This document shows, one piece after another, positions 47,988-57,349 of a stretch of 64,000 bases of DNA. This stretch comes from Sva-07 sp963828415 (GTDB taxonomy: Bacteria > Actinomycetota > Acidimicrobiia > Acidimicrobiales > Ilumatobacteraceae). Each line of letters opens with the position of its first letter. Within the stretch, counting starts at the first letter, position 1. The stretch is taken from the NCBI GenBank assembly GCA_963828415.1, contig CAWHEI010000002.1, positions 1-64,000 on the forward strand, read 5' to 3'. The translations under genes were made by a program, and so were the position numbers. Below the pieces are notes generated by a model that saw only the letters and a list, made by a program, of their open reading frames with translations, made no database searches and was not told the origin of the DNA.

Positions 47988-48965
47988 TCAAGATTCGGTG
48001 GATGACGCACCCGCAGTCCACGTCGACAGTGCCGCCAGGACCGCCTCGGTGACGGCGTCGGTGGCGTCCACCGCTGCTCGTACGGGGCCGAGTGAGCAGA
48101 GCACCGCCGGCATGCGCGTCTCACGCAACACGGACAAACGCATGCCACGCACCTCGGGCTGCGGGAGCAGTGTCGAGCACCACGCGGCTGCAACCTGCGT
48201 GGCCAGCGCTCGGCCGCCGATCGACTCGAACGTCGGTACGGCATAGTACGAGATGAGCGAACGTCCGTCCGATCGAGCTTCGAATCCGACATAGACATTG
48301 GCACCGAAACGGTTCGCGGCAGCCGCCTGGGCGCCGGCTTCGTATTCGTCGGTCGACATCACCGTGGCACCGCTGGCGCGCAGCGCACGAGTGACCGACC
48401 GGGTGATCGAGCTCAGCCCGCCGAACTGCCCGACGACGATCCGTAGCGTGATCAGTGAGGCGTGCGTGGTCAACGCCTCACGAACCGACGCAACGCCCGG
48501 GCCGGAACCGGTCTGGCGACGGAGCAGTTCGAGCGTTCGAATCGTGTGCGGACCGCAGATGCCATCCGTGGTGAGACCGCCGTTGCGTTGGAAGTCCTCC
48601 AGGGCTCGTGCGGTCGCTGGGCCGAAGATGCCGTCGGGGCGACCACAGTCGAATCCGAGCTGATTGAGCGCATCCTGCAGTTCCGCGACGTCGTCGCCTC
48701 GTAGTTGCGGAGCCGCGAGGACCAGGAGCCGGTCACCGAGTCGCCAACCGGCCTCGACGAGCGCCATCCACGTCTGCTCGTCGCAGGAACCACTGGTGTG
48801 CAGGCCTCGCTGACGCTGAAAGGCGGTCACCGCCTCGTGCGTGGCCGCGCCGAAGTCACCGGGAGGATCGCCTGACGGCGACAGTCCTGCCGAACCGAGG
48901 CGCCGTTGGAGATCGCGGACCGCCTCGCCGCGCTGTCCCTGCCTCAGCGGGAAGTGACTCGTCAG
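47988..48965 (-). CDS. cwlM: CwlM-like peptidoglycan-synthesis regulator with degenerate amidase domain
   Basis: Up to 325 residues. Two peptidoglycan-binding repeats (LRQGQRGEAVRDLQRRLG and LRGDDVAELQDALNQLGF) precede an amidase_3-like domain. It occupies the position of M. tuberculosis Rv3915/cwlM after trxB and trxA. The full first repeat is encoded only if translation starts at CTG 48965, which overlaps the trxA stop (CTGA). The first standard codon (GTG 48830) would cut that repeat. The usual zinc ligands are missing: GQFGG replaces GHGG, VGFEA replaces SIHNA, and SLGP replaces ELGF. It is probably a non-enzymatic regulator. Confidence 0.75.
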   Translation of the reverse strand: MTSHFPLRQGQRGEAVRDLQRRLGSAGLSPSGDPPGDFGAATHEAVTAFQRQRGLHTSGSCDEQTWMALVEAGWRLGDRLLVLAAPQLRGDDVAELQDALNQLGFDCGRPDGIFGPATARALEDFQRNGGLTTDGICGPHTIRTLELLRRQTGSGPGVASVREALTTHASLITLRIVVGQFGGLSSITRSVTRALRASGATVMSTDEYEAGAQAAAANRFGANVYVGFEARSDGRSLISYYAVPTFESIGGRALATQVAAAWCSTLLPQPEVRGMRLSVLRETRMPAVLCSLGPVRAAVDATDAVTEAVLAALSTWTAGASSTES

Positions 48966-49300
48966 TTCGTCGTCGCCAGGAATTCGTCGAGCTCCTGGAG
49001 CAGGGCGCCTTTGCTCTTGGCGCCGACGAGTCGCTTGGAGACCTCGCCGCCGGAGAACACGAGCAGCGTCGGAATGCTCATGACGTTGTAGCGCATCGCC
49101 AGATCCGGGTGGTCATCGACGTTGAGCTTGGCGACGGTCACTGCCGCACCGTGTTCGTCGGCGATTTCGGCGAGGATCGGCGCAATCTGCTTGCACGGAC
49201 CACACCATTCGGCCCAGAAGTCGACGATGACGGGTTTGTCGGAGCCGATCACGCTCTCGTCGAAGGTGTTGGAGGACAAGTTGACGATGCCGTCTGCCAT
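48962..49300 (-). CDS. trxA: Thioredoxin
   Basis: 112 residues with the active site in VDFWAEWCGPCKQIAP and the cis-Pro in VMSIPTLLVF. Standard length. ATG 49300; the stop overlaps the proposed start of the CwlM-like gene. Reduced by the neighbouring TrxB. Confidence 0.97.
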   Translation of the reverse strand: MADGIVNLSSNTFDESVIGSDKPVIVDFWAEWCGPCKQIAPILAEIADEHGAAVTVAKLNVDDHPDLAMRYNVMSIPTLLVFSGGEVSKRLVGAKSKGALLQELDEFLATTN

Positions 49301-49405
49301 TGCGCATTCCTTTCAGAGTTCCCCGGTCGAGGGTTCACGAGCAGCGTAGGGGGCTCGTGACGGGTTCGGGTCAACCGCCGCACCGGCCGGAACATTCCCG
49401 GCGAT

Positions 49406-50359
49406 TCAGTGATGGACGTTGGCCTCGAGCCAGCGCTCGGCGTCGATCGCGGCCATGCATCCCGAGCCGGCGGCGGTGATCGCTTGGCGATACACGTCGT
49501 CTTGCACGTCACCGCAGGCGAACACGCCGTCGATGTCGGTGTAGGACGAATCGGGCTGCGTGACCAGATAGCCGGTCGTCGGGTTCATCGCCAGCTTGCC
49601 GACGAACAGATCGGTGTTCGGACGGTGGCCGATCGCGACGAACACGCCGGTGACGTCGAGCGTCGACACCGAGCCGTCGACGGTGTCCGTCACCTCGATT
49701 CCGGTGACGGAGGTGTCGCCGAAGATGTCCGTGACCCGAGCGTTCCAGCGGAACTCGATCTTCGGGTTGGCGAACGCGCGGTCCTGCATGATCTTCGAGG
49801 CACGCAGCTCGTCGCGGCGATGCACGATCGTGACCTTGTCGGCGAACTTGGTCAGAAAGGTTGCTTCCTCGATCGCCGAGTCACCGCCGCCGACGACGAC
49901 GATCTCGTGGCCACGGAAGAAGAAGCCGTCGCAGGTCGCACACGTCGACAAGCCGTGGCCGATGAGGCGTTGCTCCGCTTCGAGTCCGAGCATCAACGAC
50001 TGAGCGCCCGTGCTGACGATGACCGCGTGCGCCCGGTACTCGGTCTCTCGGACCCACACGCGAAATGGCCGCTCGGAGAAGTCGACCGCGGTGACCTTCT
50101 CGGTCAGGATCTCGGTGCCGAAGCGTTCCGCCTGGCTGCGCATGTTGGCCATCAACTCCGGGCCCATGATTCCGTCTGGGAATCCCGGGAAGTTCTCGAC
50201 CTCGGTGGTGAGCATCAGCTGTCCGCCCGGCTGATCGCTCGTGCTCGACGGCTCGCCCTCGATCAGCAGTGGCGCCAGATTGGCTCGGGCGGTGTACACC
50301 GCGGCGGTGAGGCCTGCTGGTCCTGATCCGATGATGATGACGTCACGAACGTCTGACAT
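49406..50359 (-). CDS. trxB: Thioredoxin reductase
   Basis: 317 residues. IIGSGPAGLTAAVYTARANL (FAD), CATCDGFFFRG (redox CxxC) and VVVGGGDSAIEEATFLTKF (NADPH). ATG 50359. It precedes trxA by 105 bases and is likely co-transcribed. It keeps thioredoxin reduced and, with mycothiol, the cytoplasm reducing. Confidence 0.97.
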   Translation of the reverse strand: MSDVRDVIIIGSGPAGLTAAVYTARANLAPLLIEGEPSSTSDQPGGQLMLTTEVENFPGFPDGIMGPELMANMRSQAERFGTEILTEKVTAVDFSERPFRVWVRETEYRAHAVIVSTGAQSLMLGLEAEQRLIGHGLSTCATCDGFFFRGHEIVVVGGGDSAIEEATFLTKFADKVTIVHRRDELRASKIMQDRAFANPKIEFRWNARVTDIFGDTSVTGIEVTDTVDGSVSTLDVTGVFVAIGHRPNTDLFVGKLAMNPTTGYLVTQPDSSYTDIDGVFACGDVQDDVYRQAITAAGSGCMAAIDAERWLEANVHH

Positions 50360-50408
50360 GGCACTTCCTCTGGGGTCGTTGACGGGCGCTGGCGGACGGG
50401 CGGATCGA

Positions 50409-50732
50409 TCAGCCCGCGGCGGCGTTGCGCTTGCGGAACAACACCAGCCCGACCACGCTGAAGACGATGCCCACGATGAAGTAACTGAGATAGACGGCCT
50501 GGCCCCAGTCGACGGCGAGCGCGAGGAGCGCCTGCAGCCCTCGCATGAGCCCGATGATCAGGATGAACGCAATGAGCGCGCCGAGCATCACGGCGATCAG
50601 GCCGAACACCGCGCCGCGAGCGGCGTAGACCACCTTCTGGGTGGTCTGCGACCGAACGGTGTCGATCAGGCTGACCAGTTTGTCGGTGGTCTCAGTTGCC
50701 CAGTTCGGATCGGTGAGCGGGTTGGCCGGCAT
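50409..50732 (-). CDS. Holin-like two-helix membrane protein
   Basis: 107 residues from the ATG at 50732. Two hydrophobic helices (AARGAVFGLIAVMLGALIAF and AVYLSYFIVGIVFSVVGLVL) lie between a helical polar start and a short basic end (FRKRNAAAG). The layout resembles the phage-holin-like/DUF1469 families of Actinobacteria. Function unknown. It sits between the anti-sigma gene and trxB, an insertion relative to mycobacteria. Confidence 0.65.
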   Translation of the reverse strand: MPANPLTDPNWATETTDKLVSLIDTVRSQTTQKVVYAARGAVFGLIAVMLGALIAFILIIGLMRGLQALLALAVDWGQAVYLSYFIVGIVFSVVGLVLFRKRNAAAG

Positions 50733-50754
50733 GTCGGCGAGGCTAGCCGCCGGC

Positions 50755-51672
50755 TCAGGGCAGTCGCACCCGAGCGACCTCGGCGCACGTTGCAGCTCGG
50801 TAGGCAATCGCCAGGTTGCGTCCCTCGTCGATACCGACCACGACCGGAACGCCCCCGTACACCGCCGGGCCCACGATGATGTCGACGCCCAGACAGCGGG
50901 GGAGTTCCGCTTCGGCGAGGAATGTTTCGGTCTCCGACAACTCTTCGTCGCTCGGGGCGCTCGTGGCCGCGGGTACGTCGGGTGCCACCGGTGCGCCGAC
51001 CGCCGCGGCGGCGAAATCTGCGAGATCGGTCAAGTTCTCGAGCTCGTCGAGTCCGACGTTCTCGCCGGGAGGCGCGGCGTTGTCGATGCCGGTGTCGAGT
51101 TCGACTCCTGCGTCACCGGCACCGACGTCTGGAGCCACCTCGTCCGCAGCACGGTCCGCGGCCGGATCGGCGGCCTCTCCACTGGCCGTGAGCGCTTCGG
51201 TCGCGTCGGCCTCGGCTTCGGTGCTCGACGCAGCGTCGTCGGTGTCGTTGGCGGTGGACAGTTGGAGTGCAACGCCTCCTGCGAGCACGAGCACGAGGGC
51301 AGCGGCAGCTCCGGTGAGCCAGCGGGTCGAGGAGGTACGCGAGGTGCGGCGCCGGGAGCTGAGCGGCGTCGGAGCGGTGACCGACGCCGCGCCCGCCACT
51401 GCTGCGGCATCGATGCCGACCGGGGTGACATCACGGCGGGCACCGGACCGTTCGGCCTCGGGAAGGCGTTCCCAAGCGCCGAGCGCTGCCGCGAGATGCG
51501 CTTCGCGGACCGAGATCTGTGGCGTCGCGACATCGCCGAGCAGGGCCCGAACCGACCGAAGGCGGTCGACTTCGGCGAGCACGTCGGGGTCACCCTCGAC
51601 CCGGGCGCGTTCGTCGGCGGTCACGTCACCGTCGAGATACGCGCTCGCGAGAAGGGTCAGGTCGTCATTCAT
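50755..51672 (-). CDS. Membrane-anchored anti-sigma factor-like protein
   Basis: 305 residues. A cytoplasmic helical domain (LLASAYLDGDVTADERARVE) is followed by one transmembrane helix (WLTGAAAALVLVLAGGVALQ) and an Ala/Glu/Asp-rich extracellular region ending in a small domain with two cysteines. The zinc-binding H-x3-C-x2-C of typical anti-sigma domains is not present. ATG 51672 overlaps the stop of the sigma factor gene. By position it is the Rv3912 counterpart. Confidence 0.8.
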   Translation of the reverse strand: MNDDLTLLASAYLDGDVTADERARVEGDPDVLAEVDRLRSVRALLGDVATPQISVREAHLAAALGAWERLPEAERSGARRDVTPVGIDAAAVAGAASVTAPTPLSSRRRTSRTSSTRWLTGAAAALVLVLAGGVALQLSTANDTDDAASSTEAEADATEALTASGEAADPAADRAADEVAPDVGAGDAGVELDTGIDNAAPPGENVGLDELENLTDLADFAAAAVGAPVAPDVPAATSAPSDEELSETETFLAEAELPRCLGVDIIVGPAVYGGVPVVVGIDEGRNLAIAYRAATCAEVARVRLP

Positions 51673-52256
51673 GTCGGGTCGATTGGACGCTCGTCGGGGG
51701 CGGATTGGTTCCCTCGAGTTCTCGACGGACGATCGGCGTCGAGGCGGAGCTGGCCCGCCAATGCCGCCCGACCCCGCGAGATGCGCGATTTGACCGTGCC
51801 GATCGGAACGTCGAGCACCGCGGCGATCTCTGCGTAGTCGAGGTCGGCAACGTCGCGAAGTACCACGGCCACGCGCAGGTCCTCGGGGAGGTCATCGAGT
51901 GCCTCGTCGAGCACGAGCCGATCGGGGAAACGTTCGGTGTAGTCGTCGGCGGTCGGATCGGCGGTCTCCGGACGGTGCTCGTCGTCGACGGCGTGCAGCG
52001 CGGGGCGGCGCTGGCGTTTGCGCAGCTCGTCGAGCGACGCATTGGTGGCAATCCGGTACGCCCAGGTGCCGAACGACGAACGACCGTCGAATCGAGGCAG
52101 GCTGCGCACGATCTTGATCAACGCCTCCTGACAGGCGTCGTCGGCATCGCGCGTGGTGCCGGCAATGCGGCGACAGACCGCGTGAATCCGGTCGTAGTGG
52201 CGACGCAACAACTGATCGAGCGCGAACTTGTCGCCGCCTTGTGCGGCGGCAACCAA
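51669..52256 (-). CDS. sigM: ECF sigma factor, SigM-like
   Basis: 195 residues. Region 2 (DADDACQEALIKIVRSLPRF, WAYRIATNASLDELRKRQ) and region 4 (LPEDLRVAVVLRDVADLDYA, IGTVKSRISRGRAAL) are complete. The TTG at 52256 is the longest start with a standard codon; N-terminal homology (LDDAAL) continues a few codons further without one. Stop overlaps the anti-sigma start. Position and partner match M. tuberculosis sigM. Confidence 0.88.
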   Translation of the reverse strand: MVAAAQGGDKFALDQLLRRHYDRIHAVCRRIAGTTRDADDACQEALIKIVRSLPRFDGRSSFGTWAYRIATNASLDELRKRQRRPALHAVDDEHRPETADPTADDYTERFPDRLVLDEALDDLPEDLRVAVVLRDVADLDYAEIAAVLDVPIGTVKSRISRGRAALAGQLRLDADRPSRTRGNQSAPDERPIDPT

Positions 52257-52335
52257 GGCGGCGTCATCGAGCTGGGCAGGAATGCCGAGAGCGTAACGAA
52301 CCGACCTGTGGCCTCGCGGGATGTCCCGTCGGTTT

Positions 52336-54114
52336 TCAGCCCACGACGGCGATCTCGCCCAGGCGCCCGCGATACGGATTCGCGTCGCTGCACGAACCGT
52401 CGGGGCCGAGTTCCTTGAGCAGGATCAGCATGTGTTTGGCAGGTGCCGGCGGCACGGGTGACACGATGGTCTCCGGGTCGTTGGCGAACGCCGTGGCACC
52501 CAGAGGTGGCCCCCATGCGTCGAGCGACGCCGGGATCACGTCGGCGTCCGAGGCGAAGAAGTCCACCTGATACGGAGCGGTCTGGACATCGACGGTGAGC
52601 GCCGGCTGCGCCAGGCCATCGAACGTGACGACCAGGCCGACACCCGGCTTTCCACCCATGTATCGCGACGAGTAGCACGTCGTCGGCCAGGACGTGGAGG
52701 GGTTTGCGTCGGCCAGGGACAACACCGCGTCGGCGTCGTTCTCCGTGCCGTCGCCGCTCGGATCGTAGGCGGTCACCGTGGCGATGGTCGCCGGGCCGAC
52801 CACGACGGCTGCATCGTTCGGCGCTGGAGTCGCCTGGGTCTCGGGCAATGCAGTGGTCGTCGTGACCGGATCGCCGCCGCCGAAGTTCATGTTCGTCCAC
52901 AACAGCACGCCGACGATGAGTGCTGCGGCGAGCAGCAGTGCCACGACCGTGAACGCCGGGCGCCACTCCTGCGTGAGTCCCTTGGCCGGCTTGCCGCGCA
53001 GCGCAGTGGCAGCCGGCGTCGGATCGCGGTCGGTGGCCGTGGAGCGCGGCGTCGGCGACGAGGCCACGTGGGCGACCTCACCGGGGATCGCTCCGGTGGT
53101 CGGGCGGCTGCGCTGGGGAATCTCGGGCGTCGGAACGTCGGGCGGCCGAGTCGCGCGCGCTCGATCGCCTGCCCGACCCGCGATGTCCGACGGTGCACGC
53201 CGGAGCCGTTTGCCACCGAACGGGCTGACCGGCGAATGCTCGTACGGTGTCGGATCGATCGCGGGCGGCCCCTCCTTGGCAGCGTCTCGCAGCGTGGACA
53301 CGAGTTCGGCGCCGGTCGCCGGCCGTTGTGCCGGATTGCGCGACAAGAGCTGATGGATCGCAACGACCAACTTGGTGGGCAGCGTCGCGCGGAGTCGGGT
53401 GAGGTCGGTCGGGTCGCGTTGTAGGCGTGCGAGCGCGGTGTCGGCGTCGGTCTCGCCGAGGAAGGGGACACGTCCGGCGAGGCACTCGTACAGCACGAGC
53501 CCGAGCGAGTACAGGTCGGCACGACCATCGAGCTTCTTGCCGCGCACCTGCTCCGGCGAGAGGTACTTCGCCGTGCCCATCATGATGTTGTCGCTGGTGA
53601 GGTCGGCTTCGGCGGACTGCAACCCCTTGGCGATGCCGAAATCGGTGAGCAGCACCCGCCCGTCGGAGGTCATCATGATGTTGCCCGGCTTCACGTCACG
53701 GTGGACGAAGCCGGCGATGTGAGCGTGGTCGAGCGCTGCTGCCACGCAGGTGCCGATGTGGCACGTGAGTTCGGGGCTCAGCCGCTTCTGGGTGTCGAGC
53801 ACCTGGCGCAGGCTCTTGCCCTCGACGAGCTGCATGACGACGGCCTGGCGTCCGTCCTGCTCGAACACGTCGTGGACCGCGACGATGTTCGGATGGTTGA
53901 GGCTGGCCGCTGCGATGGCCTCACGGCGGAACCGTTCGGCGACGATCGCGTCGGTGGCGAGTGACGGTTTGAGCCACTTGACGGCCACCTTGCGATCGAG
54001 GGTGAGGTCGACCGCCAACCAGACCTCGGCCATGCCACCTTGCGCGAGCATGCGTTGGAGTTCGTACCGCTGCGCAATGACGGTGGGAGTGGGAGGCGGA
54101 GCCGCAGCGGACAT
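52336..54114 (-). CDS. Receptor-type Ser/Thr protein kinase with extracellular discoidin-like domain
   Basis: 592 residues. The kinase domain carries LAQGGMAEVW (Gly loop), K46 in VAVKW, FVHRDVKPGN and LTDFGIAKG, all catalytically intact. A Pro/Arg-rich juxtamembrane region leads to a transmembrane helix at about 388-408 and an extracellular beta-rich domain (NPSTSWPTTCYSS onward), resembling the discoidin-like end of mycobacterial MviN (Rv3910). Because it stands where MviN normally lies next to sigM, it may regulate envelope synthesis. Confidence 0.88.
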   Translation of the reverse strand: MSAAAPPPTPTVIAQRYELQRMLAQGGMAEVWLAVDLTLDRKVAVKWLKPSLATDAIVAERFRREAIAAASLNHPNIVAVHDVFEQDGRQAVVMQLVEGKSLRQVLDTQKRLSPELTCHIGTCVAAALDHAHIAGFVHRDVKPGNIMMTSDGRVLLTDFGIAKGLQSAEADLTSDNIMMGTAKYLSPEQVRGKKLDGRADLYSLGLVLYECLAGRVPFLGETDADTALARLQRDPTDLTRLRATLPTKLVVAIHQLLSRNPAQRPATGAELVSTLRDAAKEGPPAIDPTPYEHSPVSPFGGKRLRRAPSDIAGRAGDRARATRPPDVPTPEIPQRSRPTTGAIPGEVAHVASSPTPRSTATDRDPTPAATALRGKPAKGLTQEWRPAFTVVALLLAAALIVGVLLWTNMNFGGGDPVTTTTALPETQATPAPNDAAVVVGPATIATVTAYDPSGDGTENDADAVLSLADANPSTSWPTTCYSSRYMGGKPGVGLVVTFDGLAQPALTVDVQTAPYQVDFFASDADVIPASLDAWGPPLGATAFANDPETIVSPVPPAPAKHMLILLKELGPDGSCSDANPYRGRLGEIAVVG

Positions 54115-54188
54115 GACTGAGGACGAACGCTAGCTGTGGCAGGTGGCGCCAGGCCGTCAATTCGACGGCGCGGCCGGAATGGCGGTCG

Positions 54189-55091
54189 TCAGGGGTTCGT
54201 GACCTGGAACGCCACACCGATGGTGCCGCGGCCGCCGTGCGTGCCGATCACTGGTCCGATCTCGCCGACGACGATGTCGTCGGAGTGGTACGGCGCGAGC
54301 ATCTCGACGAAGAGGTCGATGTCGCTGCAGTCGGCGTGCAGCACCGCCAGGTTCTCGATCTTGCCGTCGTAGCTCTTCACCGTGTTGACGAGGTGGGCGA
54401 GCGCCTTCGAGCGCGTCCGTTGCTTGCCCGCTTGCTCGACCACGCCACCGGTGACCTCGATGATCGGCTTGATCGACAGTGCCGTCGCGAGCAGCGCCTT
54501 CGCGTTGCCGATTCGGCCACCCTTCTTCAGGTTCTCGAGCGTGTCGAGGGCTCCGTACACCCGCGTTCGTTCGACGAGGTCGTGGGCGAGCGCCTCGATG
54601 TCGTCGATGCCGGCGCCGTCGCGCGCCGACCGTGCGCATGCCAGCGCGATGGTTCCGAGTCCCATCGAGATCGTGCGGCTGTCGATCACCCGCACGTCGA
54701 GATCGATCGACGGGTCGTCGTTGATCGTTCGTGCGGCGAGCTGAGCCGACTGCATGGTGGCTGACAGCGCCGACGACAGCGAGACGACGACGATGCCGGT
54801 CGCTCCGTTCGCGGCGGCCGATCGGTAGGTCTGTTCGAACTGTCCGGGTGCCGGCGCGGCAGTTTCGGGGAGCGTGTCGGAGTTGACGCAGCGCGTCCAG
54901 AACTCGGCGGTGGACAGCTCGTCGCGATCGACGAACTCCTCGTCGCCGAAGCGGATCGTGAGCGGCACGATGCGGATGCCCAGCTCGTCGGCGAGGCCGG
55001 CGGGGAGGTCGCACGAGCTGTCGGTGACGACGTGCACGGTGGGCACGGTGGGCACGGAATCGTCGTCGTTCGGGTTCATCGAGTCAGTCAC
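54189..55091 (-). CDS. DegV family fatty-acid-binding protein
   Basis: 300 residues. VVTDSSCDLPAGLADELGI is the DegV start, with the lipid-binding Ser in SSALSATMQSA and VIDSRTISMGLG. These proteins present fatty acids to a kinase (FakB-type). No FakA partner is in the window. GTG 55091 overlaps the stop of the DUF6049 gene; ATG 55079 is a shorter option. Confidence 0.9.
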   Translation of the reverse strand: MTDSMNPNDDDSVPTVPTVHVVTDSSCDLPAGLADELGIRIVPLTIRFGDEEFVDRDELSTAEFWTRCVNSDTLPETAAPAPGQFEQTYRSAAANGATGIVVVSLSSALSATMQSAQLAARTINDDPSIDLDVRVIDSRTISMGLGTIALACARSARDGAGIDDIEALAHDLVERTRVYGALDTLENLKKGGRIGNAKALLATALSIKPIIEVTGGVVEQAGKQRTRSKALAHLVNTVKSYDGKIENLAVLHADCSDIDLFVEMLAPYHSDDIVVGEIGPVIGTHGGRGTIGVAFQVTNP

Positions 55092-57349
55092 AGGGCATCA
55101 GATCCTACTTTGCCGCTGCTGGGGTGACGCTCGCGACCGTCGTCGGCCAGCGCCGCGCGACGCCGATTTCGCCAGTGCGTGAACCACCAGGTCAGCAGCA
55201 CCAACACGAGGCCGCCGGTCAGCACCTGGCCGAGTCCGGTGAGCGCCGTGACCCGGGCGGTCAGCGTGACCGGTTCGCCCAGCGCTTCACCGGCCGGGGT
55301 CGACACGACGAGGTTGATCGACGAGGTTCCGTTCGCTTCCGCCTCGACCGGCACGATCACGCTGGTCTCGTCGAGCGGGCCCAATGTCACCCGTTGATCG
55401 CCGCCGGGAAACGTGATCTTCGAAGCGTCGAGCGCGACGACGACGTCGAGGGGCTCGTCGAGGGTGTTGCCGATCCGGATCTCGATCGTGTCGCTCCGTC
55501 CGGTCAACGTGAACGTGAACGGATCCGGCAGCTGTATCGCCTGCTTCAACGCGTCGGCCTCGGCCAGCAGTTCGGCGGTTGCAGCTTCGACCTCGGCATC
55601 GGAGTAGCCGGTCGAGATCAGACTGTCGAGTTCCGCCGCCCACTCTGCCGGGCGGGGATCACCGGGTGGCAGCATCGACGCGGCGCTCGCGAGTTCGAGT
55701 GCCGTCGCATCGATCAGTTCGATGCGTGCGGCGAGCGATGGCCCGGCGACGTCCGGGAGTTGCACCGTGATCGGCTCACCGTCGTCGAGGGCGACGTCGG
55801 TGACGCCGGTGAGCGCGGACGCCGCCGTGAAACGAACCGACGGGGTGGTCGCAACGAGTTCGGTGAGGGCCTGGACGAGCCGCGGGTCGGGGCTGGCCAT
55901 GTCCGGTGTGGTGAGGATGGTGCTGCGACGTGGTGGAGCGGTCGGTCGGTCGGTCGATGTGGCGGCGATGGCGTCCTCGTCGGCCTGCTCGACCAGCATC
56001 TCGGCGAGTGTCTGGACACCCCACTCGATCGATGTCGACCGAGCCAGGATCCGATCGGCCTCGGTGGGCGTGAGTTGTTCGGAGAGGGGACCGACCACGA
56101 GGAACGGCAGGGTGCCGCCATCGGGGAGTTCGGCTTCGACGAATCGGTCGGTCGGCACCGGATCATCACTGATCGTCGCGGCGTACAGCTCGGCGCCGAT
56201 GACGACGAATCGTGTGCCCAGATCGCGCAGGTGCTGGGCTCCGCCGGCGCTCAGTGGCTCGGTGGTGATCCACACGTCGCGCCGCGAGGGCGTGGTCGGC
56301 ACCGCCTCGGTGAGGACGTCCTCACCAGCGCGAACCAGCCTGGTGTAGGCCTCGGCGCGTCCGGCGGCGACGGCGGACGAGACGTCCAGCGGCAGAAGTG
56401 GCAGCGCGACCAACTCGTCGCCATCGAGCGCGGTGGCGATCCGGTCCGACCCTTCCGGTGTTGCCGCGAGCTCCGCGATCAGCGCTGGGGGGACTTCGAG
56501 GGTCACCGGCGCCTCGAGTTGTGCGGCGAGGTCGATCGCCTCGTCGAGCTGTGTTCGGGACGCCTGCGTCTCTTCGTCGTCGGCCCTCGGTGGGGGTGCG
56601 GGTGTGACGGTCACGACCGAGAGGTCGATCGGCGGTGCCACTTCGACCTCGGTGTCGCCGGCGCCGGCGAGGCGTTGGATCACCGTGCCGGCTGTGGCGA
56701 CGACGTTGCGTTCGGTTCGGTCGCCGACGAGCAGTTGCACCCGAAGTGGGTAGATGCCGGGGCGGTCCATCTTCAGGCGTGTTTCGATGCTGTCGACGAC
56801 GTCGGTGCCGATGTCGAGTGTGAGCGCGACGGTGCCGTCGTCGTTGCGCGCCAACCACGGCCGAGCGTCGAACGCGACACCGTCGACGGCGTCGCCGTCG
56901 ATGGTGCGGAATGCGTCGGGATCGACATCACTGCCGACGAGTGGTGCGACGTCGCGCCCATCGGTGAGGGGTGGGTAGTTGGTCACCTCGAAGGTGAGCG
57001 CCACGGGGTCGGGAACGGGCTCCGGCGGAGCGACGGGATCGCTGGTCGGCGGTGCGCTGGGATCGACGGGATCGGTCGGAGGCGCGGCGGGCACCACAGG
57101 CGGCGGCGGAATCAGTTCCAACGGGTCACCGTCGAGGCCGGTGAGGACGTAGCTGAGTCGGATGTCGCCGTTGGGATCGATGGCGAAGCGCTGCTCGATC
57201 AGTTCGAGTCGGACCCCGTCGGTCGCCTGCTCGGTGCGGGCCGGGTCGGCGACTGCCGATGTGGAAGTCGGCGCCGCGGCCAGCAGCGTCACGACGCCGG
57301 CCGCGAGGATCCAGGCGTACCGTGTGTGACGGCGCGGCGTGGCGGTCAT
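55088..57349 (-). CDS. DUF6049 family membrane protein (Rv3909-like)
   Basis: 753 residues. Signal peptide and helix (YAWILAAGVVTLLAAAPTST), a long extracellular region with Ig-like or sandwich domains, and a C-terminal transmembrane helix (LGQVLTGGLVLVLLTWWFTH) with a basic tail. It occupies the Rv3909 position between the pcnA and sigM genes. Function unknown in the family; likely envelope. ATG 57349 overlaps the stop of the GNAT gene. Confidence 0.85.
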   Translation of the reverse strand: MTATPRRHTRYAWILAAGVVTLLAAAPTSTSAVADPARTEQATDGVRLELIEQRFAIDPNGDIRLSYVLTGLDGDPLELIPPPPVVPAAPPTDPVDPSAPPTSDPVAPPEPVPDPVALTFEVTNYPPLTDGRDVAPLVGSDVDPDAFRTIDGDAVDGVAFDARPWLARNDDGTVALTLDIGTDVVDSIETRLKMDRPGIYPLRVQLLVGDRTERNVVATAGTVIQRLAGAGDTEVEVAPPIDLSVVTVTPAPPPRADDEETQASRTQLDEAIDLAAQLEAPVTLEVPPALIAELAATPEGSDRIATALDGDELVALPLLPLDVSSAVAAGRAEAYTRLVRAGEDVLTEAVPTTPSRRDVWITTEPLSAGGAQHLRDLGTRFVVIGAELYAATISDDPVPTDRFVEAELPDGGTLPFLVVGPLSEQLTPTEADRILARSTSIEWGVQTLAEMLVEQADEDAIAATSTDRPTAPPRRSTILTTPDMASPDPRLVQALTELVATTPSVRFTAASALTGVTDVALDDGEPITVQLPDVAGPSLAARIELIDATALELASAASMLPPGDPRPAEWAAELDSLISTGYSDAEVEAATAELLAEADALKQAIQLPDPFTFTLTGRSDTIEIRIGNTLDEPLDVVVALDASKITFPGGDQRVTLGPLDETSVIVPVEAEANGTSSINLVVSTPAGEALGEPVTLTARVTALTGLGQVLTGGLVLVLLTWWFTHWRNRRRAALADDGRERHPSSGKVGSDAL

